64,000 bases of DNA. Origin: Calothrix sp. 336/3. GTDB lineage: Bacteria > Cyanobacteriota > Cyanobacteriia > Cyanobacteriales > Nostocaceae. A program made the position numbers and the translations under genes. Below are positions 8,680 to 17,371 of the stretch, in pieces. Each line of letters opens with the position of its first letter. Within the stretch, counting starts at the first letter, position 1. Location: contig NZ_CP011382.1 in the NCBI RefSeq assembly GCF_000734895.2, forward strand, positions 4,070,700-4,134,699, given 5' to 3'. The notes beneath the pieces are model-generated. The model worked only from the letters and a program-made list of their open reading frames with translations. It made no database searches and had not been told where the DNA came from.

Positions 8680-9221
8680 GACAGTTTTATGTTTTGCCCC
8701 AACCAGCAAAATGATATTCAGGAATCGCCAAAAAATAAACAATAACAAAATTTATCTGCAAAAAACCTCTCTAAGAATGGCAGATTTTTTGACCCTGGCG
8801 ACTTTGCACATACCTAGTCAATATTACGAAAGAGGAAAAAAATCCTTTTATGTAATTAAATAGACAAAGAAATTGTTTATTTTCCTAGATATTCATTAGA
8901 TAATACAGCCAATAAAACTAAAATCAAATATTTTTCCAGGAAAACAACTCCATGCCTTATCTCAATACAACAGTCTGTCAACCAATAAGTTGGAAATTTT
9001 GTCAAGACTTCCAGAGATATCCCTGACGGTTAACGATACAAAACCATCCCTGATGGCGGGAACTCATAACAAACTTTGAAATTCTTCATAAATAGAGCCT
9101 CTATGTTACCATCTGGATGGTTTTAGACGACTACCAGTGGCAGTTAGAGTATCAAAGCCAACGACCGTAGCGTCTCTAAATTTTGGTGGTTGAGGAGAGA
9201 AAAAGAGTGCAAGAAAGCAGT
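8680..9221. other. divergent intergenic region queC / oxidoreductase
   Basis: These 540 bases separate two divergent genes, so promoters for both should lie here. The sequence is AT-rich. I see no convincing ORF (a 61-codon frame from 8678 has random composition), no tRNA and no strong hairpin. The in-frame TTG at 9183 could extend the downstream gene by 13 codons. Confidence 0.4.
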
Positions 9222-10292
9222 ATGTCAGCAGGAGAGCAAAATGGACAGGGACAGCGTAACCACGCACGACCAATCCGCATAGGTGTGATTGGTGTGGGTA
9301 ATATGGGACAACACCATACCCGTGTTCTGAGTTCCATGAAAGATGTTGAACTGATCGGTGTTGCAGATATCAATGTGGAACGAGGACTAGAAACAGCTAG
9401 TAGATTTAAAGTACGTTTTTTTGAAGACTACTGTGATCTGCTGCCCCATGTAGATGCAGTGTGCATTGCTGTCCCCACTCGTTTACATTACGCTATCGGA
9501 ATCAACTGTCTCCTGGCAGGGGTTCACGTTCTGATCGAGAAACCGATCGCCGCTAGTCTTTCCGAAGCTGAATCCCTAGTGAATGCAGCAGCCGAGTCCC
9601 AATGTATCCTGCAAGTAGGTCACATTGAGCGTTTTAATCCTGCTTTTCAAGAACTCAGCAAAGTTTTGAAAACAGAAGAAGTCCTCGCCCTAGAAGCTCA
9701 TCGTATGAGTCCTTACTCACATCGAGCTAATGATGTTTCTGTGGTTTTGGACTTAATGATTCACGATATCGATCTGCTTTTAGATTTGGCGGCTTCTCCT
9801 GTAGTGAAGCTGACAGCTAACGGTAGTCGGGCTTTAGACTCTGGTTATTTAGATTATGTGACTGCTACTTTAGGATTTGCTAATGGGATTGTCGCTACAT
9901 TGACAGCGAGCAAAGTTACCCATCGCAAAATTCGCCGCATTGTCGCCCATTGTAAAAACTCTTTTACAGAGGCAGATTTTCTCAAAAACGAAATTTTTAT
10001 CCATCGTCATAGCACCCCTGACAAAATCACGGATTTCCGCCAAGTACTGTATAGACAGGATGGTGTAATTGAAAAGGTTTACACCAGTAATATTGAACCT
10101 CTCCGGGCAGAGTTAGAGCACTTTGTTAACTGTGTTCGTGGAGGTAATCAACCTTCTGTAGGTGGAGAACAAGCCCTAAAAGCTCTCAGACTTGCTAGTT
10201 TAATTGAGCAAATGGCACTGGAAGATAGAGTTTGGAACCCCCTGGAATGGGATTCAGAAACTAGAGTCCAGTCTTTAACACCCACAGTTTAA
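9222..10292 (+). CDS. Gfo/Idh/MocA family NAD(P)-dependent oxidoreductase
   Basis: From the ATG at 9222 the protein has 356 residues. A Rossmann fold opens with IRIGVIGVGNMGQHHTRVL, and the family signature EKPIA follows HVLI. The C-terminal alpha/beta domain begins around QVGHIERFNPAF and includes LMIHDIDLLLDL, with the conserved His-Asp region. These enzymes oxidise or reduce sugars, inositols or related substrates with NAD(P); the substrate here is unknown. A TTG start at 9183 is also possible. The gene stands alone on the plus strand and is followed by a short ORF and a terminator. Confidence 0.88.
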   Translation: MSAGEQNGQGQRNHARPIRIGVIGVGNMGQHHTRVLSSMKDVELIGVADINVERGLETASRFKVRFFEDYCDLLPHVDAVCIAVPTRLHYAIGINCLLAGVHVLIEKPIAASLSEAESLVNAAAESQCILQVGHIERFNPAFQELSKVLKTEEVLALEAHRMSPYSHRANDVSVVLDLMIHDIDLLLDLAASPVVKLTANGSRALDSGYLDYVTATLGFANGIVATLTASKVTHRKIRRIVAHCKNSFTEADFLKNEIFIHRHSTPDKITDFRQVLYRQDGVIEKVYTSNIEPLRAELEHFVNCVRGGNQPSVGGEQALKALRLASLIEQMALEDRVWNPLEWDSETRVQSLTPTV

Positions 10293-10322
10293 CTAGTTTC
10301 CCAATTACGAGGAGGTCAAAAC

Positions 10323-10397
10323 TTGTCCCTTTTCAGTAAGTTGATCGTAGCTGCTGAAGTAGAAGTCAAACAGATACTTCCTGGTTATGGGATATAG
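10323..10397 (+). CDS. possible 24-residue ORF with strong ribosome site
   Basis: A near-perfect Shine-Dalgarno sequence (GGAGG at 10310-10314) sits 8 bases before a TTG that opens a 24-codon frame, SLFSKLIVAAEVEVKQILPG being most of it. The frame ends 33 bases before a strong terminator. It could be a genuine small protein, a leader peptide, or the remaining N-terminus of a lost gene. I do not recognise it, and there is no other evidence that it is expressed. Confidence 0.35.
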   Translation: MSLFSKLIVAAEVEVKQILPGYGI

Positions 10398-10686
10398 CCT
10401 ACAAGCTATAGTGAGTTTTTCCGAATCATGGTAGAAGAATCGAGAGTTTTCTCAGCTTCTACCTTTTTTGTTGTTTTTTTGATGAAGAGAAATTTCGCGA
10501 TCGCCAGAGCTAGGTATATTAGGAAAAATCATCTTTACCCTTTTCTTGACCCTGTAGATGCTGATTCATGGCAAGCTTGGTACTGACTGAGTGTTTTTGA
10601 GAGTATCCACAATCCTGATCTCTGAAAATACCACCGGAGAAAATACTTAAATCATCTTTGTTGTTGCACTTCTAGGAATCGGCTCA
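10398..10686. other. intergenic region before DedA gene
   Basis: Apart from the terminator at 10430-10470, this stretch contains one HIP1-like site at about 10496 and no further ORF. A promoter for the DedA gene at 10687 is expected but I could not fix one. Confidence 0.35.
10430..10470 (+). terminator. intrinsic terminator after oxidoreductase gene
   Basis: GGTAGAAG pairs with CTTCTACC (8 bp), with a GAGA/TCTC inner pairing, and is directly followed by a run of six T and then further T-rich sequence. It points in the plus direction and should end transcripts from the Gfo/Idh gene and the short ORF at 10323. Confidence 0.8.
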
Positions 10687-11307
10687 ATGCTTGAATGGAT
10701 TACCAATACAATTAACTCTATGGGCTATGTAGGTATTGCCCTGTTAATGTTTCTAGAAAATTTATTTCCTCCGATTCCTTCTGAGTTGATAATGCCATTG
10801 GCAGGATTTACCGCCAGAGCTACACCAGAAAAGTTAAACGTGGGTGGTGTCTTTATCGCTGGTTTGATTGGTTCAGTATTGGGTGCCCTCATTTGGTACT
10901 ATCCTGGTAAATTTCTGGGTGAAAGGCGTTTACACAAGCTGGCTGACAAATACGGCAAGTGGCTGACAATATCAAGTAAAGATATTACCAAAGCCTCTCG
11001 TTGGTTTGATCGGCAAGGAACAAAAGCTGTACTCCTGGGACGATTGGTTCCAGGTATCCGTACTTTGATTTCTGTTCCTGCTGGCTTGAGCAATATGCCT
11101 CTTGTCGCATTTACGCTGTACACTACCTTGGGTAGCGCTATATGGGTAGGTTTGCTAACATACTCAGGATACGTGTTGGGTAGTCAGTATGAATTAGTAG
11201 ATAAGTACTTGGCTCCTGTATCTAAAATCGTGCTTGGTGGAATTATCCTAGCTATTCTAGTTTGGGTGCTGAAACGCAAGCAAAAAAATAACAACAAGAA
11301 CAAGTGA
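10687..11307 (+). CDS. DedA family membrane protein (first of two)
   Basis: The 206-residue protein is a DedA/SNARE-associated (VTT) domain protein. It has the N-terminal GYVGIALLMFLENLFPPIPSE segment, a conserved re-entrant loop with the acidic residue and prolines, and a GRLVPGIRTLISVPAG motif at about 118-133. Four or more hydrophobic helices follow. DedA proteins act in membrane homeostasis, and some members flip undecaprenyl phosphate or phosphatidylethanolamine; which lipid this one handles is unknown. The Lys/Asn-rich tail (KRKQKNNNKNK) is cytoplasmic by the positive-inside rule. A paralogue lies at 22943. Confidence 0.9.
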   Translation: MLEWITNTINSMGYVGIALLMFLENLFPPIPSELIMPLAGFTARATPEKLNVGGVFIAGLIGSVLGALIWYYPGKFLGERRLHKLADKYGKWLTISSKDITKASRWFDRQGTKAVLLGRLVPGIRTLISVPAGLSNMPLVAFTLYTTLGSAIWVGLLTYSGYVLGSQYELVDKYLAPVSKIVLGGIILAILVWVLKRKQKNNNKNK

Positions 11308-11635
11308 ACTAGCTTAAACATTGGTGATATAAGGACAAGTGACCATAGAACGCCAATTTCCTACTTTCTACTCATAAAAAAATTACCCAACTCGGCTCAT
11401 AAAAATAGGTGTTTTTGTGTAAAAAGTACCGTTTGCTACGGAAAAATACCACCTGCACCTTGCTTCCTCGTTCTTTTGTGTACATACTTGTGTGTATTCC
11501 TCGTAGCTCATGAAGTCAGTAATTTTGAAAAAGATTTTGCCCACAGTTAACGGCAAGAAGAATTATCTGATACACGCATTTTTGTAATATTGAGCATGGT
11601 AACTTGTTAAAGCTAAGTAAGTACTAGGAGCTTTC
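11308..11635. promoter_or_regulatory. region upstream of parM-like gene with TTTTGTGTA repeats
   Basis: No ORF is visible here. TTTTGTGTA occurs at 11413-11421 and 11474-11482, with a related CTTGTGTGTA at 11488-11497. In plasmid ParMRC systems the RHH protein binds iterated sites upstream of the actin gene, so these could be its targets; that is inference from position. The repeats are few and imperfect. A weak ribosome site (TAGGAG) precedes the ATG at 11636. Confidence 0.3.
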
Positions 11636-12784
11636 ATGACAGACTCATCTCCCGCAGCAACTCCGATGAATGCCGCAGCTATTCCCATGAATAGAGTATC
11701 GGCTTCGACTCCAATGAACGCAGCTCCCACACCTCAAGCAGCAGCATCTGGAAAAAAGATTCTAAGTGTTGACTTAGGTAGAACTTCGACAAAAACTTCT
11801 GTAAGCCGTGAACCCAATAACGTCTACTTCATCTCGTCTAACGTGAAGCAGATGTCCATGGAGCAGGTACGCGGAGGAGTTTTCGAGGCTCGTGCCACAG
11901 ACCCATTATTAGATTTATGGTTGGAGTACCAAGGTAGTGGTTATGCCGTTGGTCAATTAGCGGCTGACTTTGGCGCTGACTTAGGTGTCGGTCAATCTAA
12001 GGTTGAAGATGCTTTAGCTAAGACTCTGGCTTGCGCTGGCTACTTTAAGCTCAAAGATGAGGTATCGGTTGTTCTGGGTTTACCTTACCTGTCCCAGGAG
12101 CAATTTGAGAAAGAAAAGGCACAAATCATAAGTCAGCTGACTGGTCCCCATGTGATGAATTTCCGGGGCGAACCTGTATCCCTGAATATTACCAAAGTCT
12201 GGGTTATGCCAGAGGGCTATGGTAGTTTGTTGTGGTGCGAAGCACAACCGAAAAAAGGTACTGCACCGCTCCCTGACTTTACCAAGCTGTCGGCGGCGAT
12301 CGTGGACATTGGACATCAAACAACTGATATGTTGATGGTGGATAATTTCCGCTTTGCTCGTGGGGCTTCTAAGAGTGAAGATTTTGGTATGAGCAAGTTC
12401 TATGAACTAGTTGCTGCCGAAATTGAGGGCGCAGATAGTCAATCTCTGTCCTTAATTGCGGCTGTGAACCGTCCCAAGGGCGATCGCTTTTATCGTCCCC
12501 GTGGTGCTAGTAAACCTACTAACTTAGATGATTTCTTACCAAATCTTACGGAGATGTTTTCGCGTGAAATTTGTAGTCGTGTGTTAGCATGGCTACCAGA
12601 GCGTGTTACTGATGTAATTATCACTGGTGGTGGTGGTGAATTCTTTGGAGAAGACTTACAACGTTTACTCAAAGAAGCAAAAATCAATGCTCACCTAGCT
12701 TCACCCGCCCGTCAGGCAAACGCTTTAGGGCAGTACATTTACGCAGAGGCGCAGTTATCCAACGTTCGCTCTTCTAGGGCTTAA
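11636..12784 (+). CDS. ParM/StbA-type actin-like ATPase
   Basis: The 382-residue protein has the actin-superfamily ATP site: phosphate-1 motif DLGRTSTK at 46-53, phosphate-2 motif IVDIGHQTTD at 222-231, and an adenosine-side glycine motif GGGGEFFG at 331-338. ParM proteins polymerise with ATP to push DNA molecules apart. The first 40 residues are an unusual Ala/Pro-rich leader with three PMN repeats (TPMNAA, IPMNRV, TPMNAA), absent from classical ParM. It is followed after 5 bases by a ribbon-helix-helix gene, the arrangement of a parMR operon. It sits among chromosomal housekeeping genes, so DNA segregation in the plasmid sense is uncertain; a cytoskeletal role is possible. Confidence 0.85.
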   Translation: MTDSSPAATPMNAAAIPMNRVSASTPMNAAPTPQAAASGKKILSVDLGRTSTKTSVSREPNNVYFISSNVKQMSMEQVRGGVFEARATDPLLDLWLEYQGSGYAVGQLAADFGADLGVGQSKVEDALAKTLACAGYFKLKDEVSVVLGLPYLSQEQFEKEKAQIISQLTGPHVMNFRGEPVSLNITKVWVMPEGYGSLLWCEAQPKKGTAPLPDFTKLSAAIVDIGHQTTDMLMVDNFRFARGASKSEDFGMSKFYELVAAEIEGADSQSLSLIAAVNRPKGDRFYRPRGASKPTNLDDFLPNLTEMFSREICSRVLAWLPERVTDVIITGGGGEFFGEDLQRLLKEAKINAHLASPARQANALGQYIYAEAQLSNVRSSRA

Positions 12785-12789
12785 AGCTA

Positions 12790-13290
12790 ATGTTCCAATG
12801 GTCTAAAAAAGTAGTGAAATCTGTTACGTTCAATCCAGGGGTTGCAGACGAAAGTTTATTGGCGCTGATTGAAAGTTATTTGGAAAAAGACCCCAATAAA
12901 ACTTTTAGTGACCTCTGTAAAGAAGCCTTATGGCAAGCTTTGTGCGTACCAGAATCAACAAGACCTATCCCCAAACAAACAGCAGTGTCAGGAGGGGAGG
13001 AACAACAGGTTGCTGACCTCCAAAGCCAATTAACTGACCTAGACAGACGTTCTGCCGCACGTGATTCTCATCGATTGGAACAAGTAGAATATCATTTGAT
13101 GCAGTTGAGTCAACAAGTTGCTCAGTTAGCATTAATGGTGAATCAGCCACATAATAACCAGCCTGTGGTTGTGAATACACCAAGACTTGAAGTAGTAAAT
13201 CATGCTCACTCTAGTACCGTACATGATACTTTTCCCCAAGATGTAGACCCCGTAATCAGTCGCTTAAGTCAGTTTCTGGATGATTTTTAG
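12790..13290 (+). CDS. ParR-like ribbon-helix-helix protein, putative partner of the ParM homologue
   Basis: The 166-residue protein begins with a probable ribbon-helix-helix domain: strand KSVTFNP at 10-16, then helices DESLLALIESYLEK and TFSDLCKEALWQAL. A Gln-rich coiled-coil follows, about residues 70-118 with DLQSQLTDLDRR and VEYHLMQLSQQVAQL, and then an extended tail ending VISRLSQFLDDF. An RHH DNA-binding end plus a short C-terminal amphipathic helix is how ParR binds parC DNA and caps ParM filaments. The gene begins 5 bases after the ParM-like gene. Function is inferred from this pairing; direct similarity to known ParR is not obvious. Confidence 0.7.
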   Translation: MFQWSKKVVKSVTFNPGVADESLLALIESYLEKDPNKTFSDLCKEALWQALCVPESTRPIPKQTAVSGGEEQQVADLQSQLTDLDRRSAARDSHRLEQVEYHLMQLSQQVAQLALMVNQPHNNQPVVVNTPRLEVVNHAHSSTVHDTFPQDVDPVISRLSQFLDDF

Positions 13291-13327
13291 GAAAAATCAG
13301 GGTGTAAAATTTTTTTGCTGCTGTTAG

Positions 13328-13365
13328 TAAACCTCCTTGGTAGATGTCTCTATTAAGGGGGTTTA
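13328..13365 (+). terminator. stem-loop after the parM/RHH pair
   Basis: TAAACCTCCTT at 13328-13338 pairs with AAGGGGGTTTA at 13355-13365 over 11 positions with one G-T wobble, around a 16-base loop. The T-rich tail is weak (ATCTTTG). It lies 37 bases after the RHH gene stop and is best read as its transcription end or an mRNA-stabilising stem. Confidence 0.55.
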
Positions 13366-13572
13366 ATCTTTGTAGGGTGCAGAGTCAACGCTTTCCCTGG
13401 TGTTCAGGGAGCAAATAATACCAATTGCTAATCCTGAGGAGCAAGTAACAGAATAATGCTGTTTTGACAAGGTTTTATAACTTGGATATGTTTCAGTATT
13501 TGCGTGAAATGGTATAAGGGGAAAGGTATCTCTGCTGTCACCAATTACCCATCACTAAGTATTTCCTAATGT

Positions 13573-14370
13573 ATGAAAGTTTTACCTGTAACATCGGTTC
13601 AAGTAGCTGATACCGAAGAATTTATTTATCAACCTCCTGCAAAAGCAACAAATGCTAGTCGAATTTTAGTGAAACCGAATCTCGGCTATCCAGTAGCACC
13701 CCCGGTGACCGTGAGTATAAATATACTCAAAAAAGTTTTGCAAGGTTTACGTCAAGTAAGTCCAAATGGGGAAATTTTGATTGTTGAAGGTGTATGTTCA
13801 CCTGTATCCCTGGAAGAAATTGCTCATCGCCATGGATTGTATGGGATTTTGGATGAGGGGATGCAACTGTTGGATGCGGATAAGTTACCTATGAGTGAAT
13901 ATCCCAACTTGTCACCCTCTCCAGTGCGCTACAAGTCAATGTTTGCACCGACGATGTTACAAGAGGTAGACTGCTGCATTACGGTGGGTGCATTCAAGAA
14001 AACTAACTTGAAGGGAAAAGAGTTAATTTCTGCTAGTTTGAAAAATCTCTATGGTTTATTTCCGCGATCGCGCTATAAAGCCAGAAGTTCCCACTCACGG
14101 GGGCAATTGCATCGCCCTTCTGTACCTCTAATTTTACAAGATGTATATTTCAGTATTGGATATTTATTTGCTGGTGCTGTGGTGGATGGTGATTTAAGAT
14201 TTGTCAGTGATGATTGGCGACCTGATAAAGGCAAAACATTTCCTTTTGGGAAGATATTTTTTGGTGATGATATTTTGGCAGTTGATAGAAGAGCTTGTGA
14301 ACTTGCCAAAGAAACAGTTCCAGATTATTTGGATACGATTGAAAATTTACGTCAATTATCCAACATTTAG
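13573..14370 (+). CDS. DUF362 domain protein
   Basis: The 265-residue protein fits the DUF362 family. It has SRILVKPNLGYPVAPPVT at 29-46, a central EGVCSP segment, VDCCITVGAFKKTNLKGKELISASLKNLYGLFP (about 133-165), and a C-terminal DGDLRF-DDILAVDRRACELA region. DUF362 proteins are often annotated as iron-sulfur or uncharacterised proteins; this one has no ferredoxin-type CxxCxxC motif, so an attached cluster domain is absent. Function is unknown. No close neighbour on the same strand suggests an operon. Confidence 0.8.
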   Translation: MKVLPVTSVQVADTEEFIYQPPAKATNASRILVKPNLGYPVAPPVTVSINILKKVLQGLRQVSPNGEILIVEGVCSPVSLEEIAHRHGLYGILDEGMQLLDADKLPMSEYPNLSPSPVRYKSMFAPTMLQEVDCCITVGAFKKTNLKGKELISASLKNLYGLFPRSRYKARSSHSRGQLHRPSVPLILQDVYFSIGYLFAGAVVDGDLRFVSDDWRPDKGKTFPFGKIFFGDDILAVDRRACELAKETVPDYLDTIENLRQLSNI

Positions 14371-15079
14371 ATTGGCGGAATTAGTTTGAGCAACAGATTT
14401 AGAACCCACACCCTAGTGTATTGCTAATTTCATCACTTAATTTCAAAATTAGCCCAAGATTTCCCAAAGCAAGATGTTTGAGTCGTCATATCCTAAATAT
14501 CTGCACTATTTTGACAACAAAATTATTAAAACTATTAAGTAAAGTGCTTTTCATCTCTACTCACCAAGTCCTATATTGTTGTCTACATCAAGAGATTTAT
14601 GGAAAATTCATATTATTCATTCTTGTATCATATCGTACCGTCTTTTGAATGATGAATCCTAGAAATTACTATCAACAAATGATGACTTGTGATTTTTGTT
14701 ACGCATTTGCCTATCTTATTGCAACTGATGTTAATGAAAACTTAATTTGATTATAAACTAAGCTCTATGGATGGGAATTATTCACTCCGCATACTTACTG
14801 AGAAAGAGCAATTTTTTTATGAAAAATTTATAAAAATCCCAGTTTTTTATGAAAATTTTGTAAAAGATACGGATGCTACTGAATTTGTCAGGTGCTTATG
14901 CCTATATTGGGGTAAGTTAACACAAATTATACGGGATAAATACTGAAGCAATTACAGCTAAACATCGAGAGTCAGATTCTATTTCATACTATGGATAGAC
15001 AATCATGTTACGGTTGTGAAGTTAAAGTATTTATGCTGTTTCAGCTTTTGTGAAATGTTTCAACTACCCAGTTAAATTC
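14371..15079. other. AT-rich intergenic region with a short direct repeat
   Basis: No convincing gene is seen in these 700 bases; a 75-codon frame from 14421 has no domain features and random composition. Two imperfect copies of a TTTTTTATGAAAA-TT-TAAAA unit occur at 14813-14835 and 14843-14865, 30 bases apart. The promoter of the STAS gene should be in the right half. Confidence 0.4.
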
Positions 15080-15421
15080 ATGACTCTTACATCCGAACGT
15101 CAAATAATTCTGTTTAAACCTCAAGGACGTATTGATTTACAAGGTGGAGTTGCTCTTAGTCAGCAGATGTCAGAGGTAGTACCTCAACCTGATCATCTGT
15201 GGTTAATCAATCTAGAAGAGGTAGATTTTATGGATAGCTCTGGGTTGGTTTCTTTAGTAAATGGTTTAAAAGTTGCGCGTCAAAGTGGTTGTCGCTTGGT
15301 TCTGTGTAATGTCCAAGCTCCGGTAAGATTAGTTCTGGAATTAACTCAGTTGGATTCTGTCTTTGAGATTATTTCCACTGATGAGGAGGTTATAGGGGTT
15401 AGTAATCTAATGGCTAGCTAA
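15080..15421 (+). CDS. STAS domain anti-sigma factor antagonist-like protein
   Basis: The 113-residue protein from the ATG at 15080 is a single STAS domain of the SpoIIAA/RsbV type. It has the strand IILFKPQGRIDLQGG, the phosphorylation loop VDFMDSSGLVSL with Ser53/Ser54, and a C-terminal helix after the CRLVLCNV strand. In the family, phosphorylation of the loop serine by a cognate kinase blocks binding to its partner. No RsbW-like kinase or PP2C phosphatase lies nearby, so partners are elsewhere. A frame open from 15050 adds 10 residues, but the ATG at 15080 fits the fold better. Confidence 0.87.
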   Translation: MTLTSERQIILFKPQGRIDLQGGVALSQQMSEVVPQPDHLWLINLEEVDFMDSSGLVSLVNGLKVARQSGCRLVLCNVQAPVRLVLELTQLDSVFEIISTDEEVIGVSNLMAS

Positions 15422-15970
15422 CTTGCTCAAATTGCAACTGCTGGGTACAATTTAGCCTCAATCGGTAAATCTCCCAAGTGATATAAGCGAGGTAAGGTGT
15501 GGTAAGTAGTGAGTACAGATGTTATCAAGTCCTTACATTTTTGGAGAAGTTGCTCCCAGAAGCAGTAATTAGTGGCAACCACACATTGGAAATTTGGGAT
15601 TTTCGCGGCAAAATTATCCCAGCAGTTTGAATTTGTAAATATGTTGTTTTAAGCAACTGCCCACTGATTAATAGATTCTCCTGAAGGAAAAAATTCAACA
15701 TTTGGAATCAATAGGAGTTTTTCTTCGTAAGAATTTTGATGGCTAGGGTTCTTATTTGATTTTGGATGGGATAATCAATAAACTTGATGTCAATAAATAT
15801 TTTTCTACTCTAGGTTGTGTTCCTATAGTCATCATTGCCCTAACATCTTTTTAAGAGCGCGATAACCGGCACAGATAACTTATCCTTTCATATATAAATA
15901 TCTAGGACTGAGATGTCGCAATATTCAGTAATATTTTGATGAGAGTGTTTTAACAACCAAGATGAAACCC
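15422..15970. other. intergenic region between convergent genes
   Basis: This 550-base stretch between the STAS gene and the coiled-coil gene holds no ORF with coding character and no clear RNA gene. It is AT-rich. No strong terminator with a T-run was found for either gene. Confidence 0.35.
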
Positions 15971-16522
15971 TTAAGCATTCTGCGGGGAAATATTGGGTTG
16001 TCCCTGGCGAGGAAAACTAGGTAAATCAATACCACTGTGGGATGCTGTGCGGGTTTTGAGAGCTAAACGGTAGCTGACACTTTGGAGTTCTGCCTGTAAT
16101 TGACGATTTTCTCTTTGTAGGGTTGCCACTTTTTCTCTGACTGGAGCCATTCGTTCTTCAAACTTGCGGCGATAGATTTGTGGTAACTCTTGTACTACTT
16201 GCTCTAGCATCCGACTACGATCGGTGAGTTCTTGAACTGTTTGTCGTAGCTGGTAGATTTCTGTGTCACGGGAGGTGATTTGCTCTTGATAAAAACTTAG
16301 TTGTTGTTCTACAGCGCTGAGTTGTTCTTGTAATGCCAGTAATTGGCTTTGGTGGCGCTCTGACACCTCGCTTTGGGGTGTGAAGTTGGTATTACCTTTA
16401 ACAAGTCGAAATAATTCCTGAGACAGCTGTTGCACTAACTGATCTCGCAATTGCAGCTCTTGACGCAGCTTCGACACTTCTGTAGAGAGCGCTTGGATTG
16501 TTGAGGTGTCATTTTGGCTCAC
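15971..16522 (-). CDS. coiled-coil protein of unknown function
   Basis: The 183 residues are dominated by heptad-patterned helix rich in Gln, Glu and Leu. One block covers about residues 8-45 (STEVSKLRQELQLRDQLVQQL) and a second about 60-155, ending in QRENRQLQAELQSVSYRL. The C-terminal 30 residues are Ser/Pro-rich and probably disordered. No membrane segment or catalytic motif is visible. It is upstream of nothing on its strand and lies 251 bases after rpsF in the same direction. The function is unknown; scaffold or cell-architecture roles are typical of such proteins but cannot be shown here. Confidence 0.75.
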   Translation of the reverse strand: MSQNDTSTIQALSTEVSKLRQELQLRDQLVQQLSQELFRLVKGNTNFTPQSEVSERHQSQLLALQEQLSAVEQQLSFYQEQITSRDTEIYQLRQTVQELTDRSRMLEQVVQELPQIYRRKFEERMAPVREKVATLQRENRQLQAELQSVSYRLALKTRTASHSGIDLPSFPRQGQPNISPQNA

Positions 16523-16773
16523 AGTAGCAACTAGCTCCCATTAATTATTTTCTACTGAATTAAGTATAAATATGATGTCACTTTTTTCGTAAGTACTTGC
16601 TAATTTAACATTCTTGAGCCATTTGGCAATAAGAAAAAGCAAATTTTTTTTGTACTTTTTGTAAAGCTGGGGAATTTAGGGATGGGAAGTAACTTTACAA
16701 AGATAATTCTTGCCAGTTAGTTGAGAGTGATTATTCCCTCGCCTTCCCAATTCCGACATTTCCCCATTAATTT

Positions 16774-17097
16774 TTAGACTGTAGCCACTTCTTCTGATTT
16801 GACTGCGGATACTTCTTGTTTGATGGTGAGGTAGCGAATTACTTCTTCACTCAAACGCATTGCCCGTTCTAAGGGCGCGATCGCACTGCCGGCACCACTG
16901 TAATTCATCTGAATGTAAATACCATCCCGATGTTTACCAATTTCGTAAGCTAGACGACGTTTGCCTCGGTTTTGAATTTCGATGTTTTCTCCACCTTGCT
17001 CCCGTAGTAAATTTTCAAACTTACTAACATTCTGCTCCACTAGCTCGTCTGTGAGGTCAGGACGCAGGATATACATGGTTTCGTAAACAATTGACAT
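16774..17097 (-). CDS. rpsF: 30S ribosomal protein S6
   Basis: The 107-residue protein matches S6 along its length: YETMYILRPDLTDE at the start, the conserved RGKRRLAYEIGKHRDGIY core, and MRLSEEVIRYLTI near the end. S6 binds the central domain of 16S rRNA with S18 on the small-subunit platform. An AAGGAG ribosome site lies about 10 bases before the ATG. The gene stands alone; rpsR and priB/ssb are not adjacent, which is common in cyanobacteria. Confidence 0.96.
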   Translation of the reverse strand: MSIVYETMYILRPDLTDELVEQNVSKFENLLREQGGENIEIQNRGKRRLAYEIGKHRDGIYIQMNYSGAGSAIAPLERAMRLSEEVIRYLTIKQEVSAVKSEEVATV

Positions 17098-17371
17098 TTG
17101 CGGAAATCTCCTTATGGACTAGGGCTGCTGGTATAGATAAAGACCAAACTCGCGTAAAATACAGAAATATCTTCATCTACAGCAACAAGGAACTACAATC
17201 TTACCAGCTTTTAATTTTAATGCTTAATTACCACTTCAGTAATCAGGTAAGGAATTTTGATTCATGATGCAGAGGGGACAGGTGACAGGTGACAGATAAA
17301 AGGGGAAAATATGGAAATCATTAACCTAGCTTCCAATTCCCCATTTCCCTATTAAGTATTTTTGTAAAGTT

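Noticed and set aside
8680..8863. preQ1 riboswitch or ORF upstream of queC
   Set aside because: No preQ1 core motif; the 61-codon frame there overlaps the queC start in the opposite direction and looks random.
14421..14648. 75-codon frame after DUF362
   Set aside because: It is rich in Leu/Ile/Lys from AT-rich DNA and has no domain or start signal.
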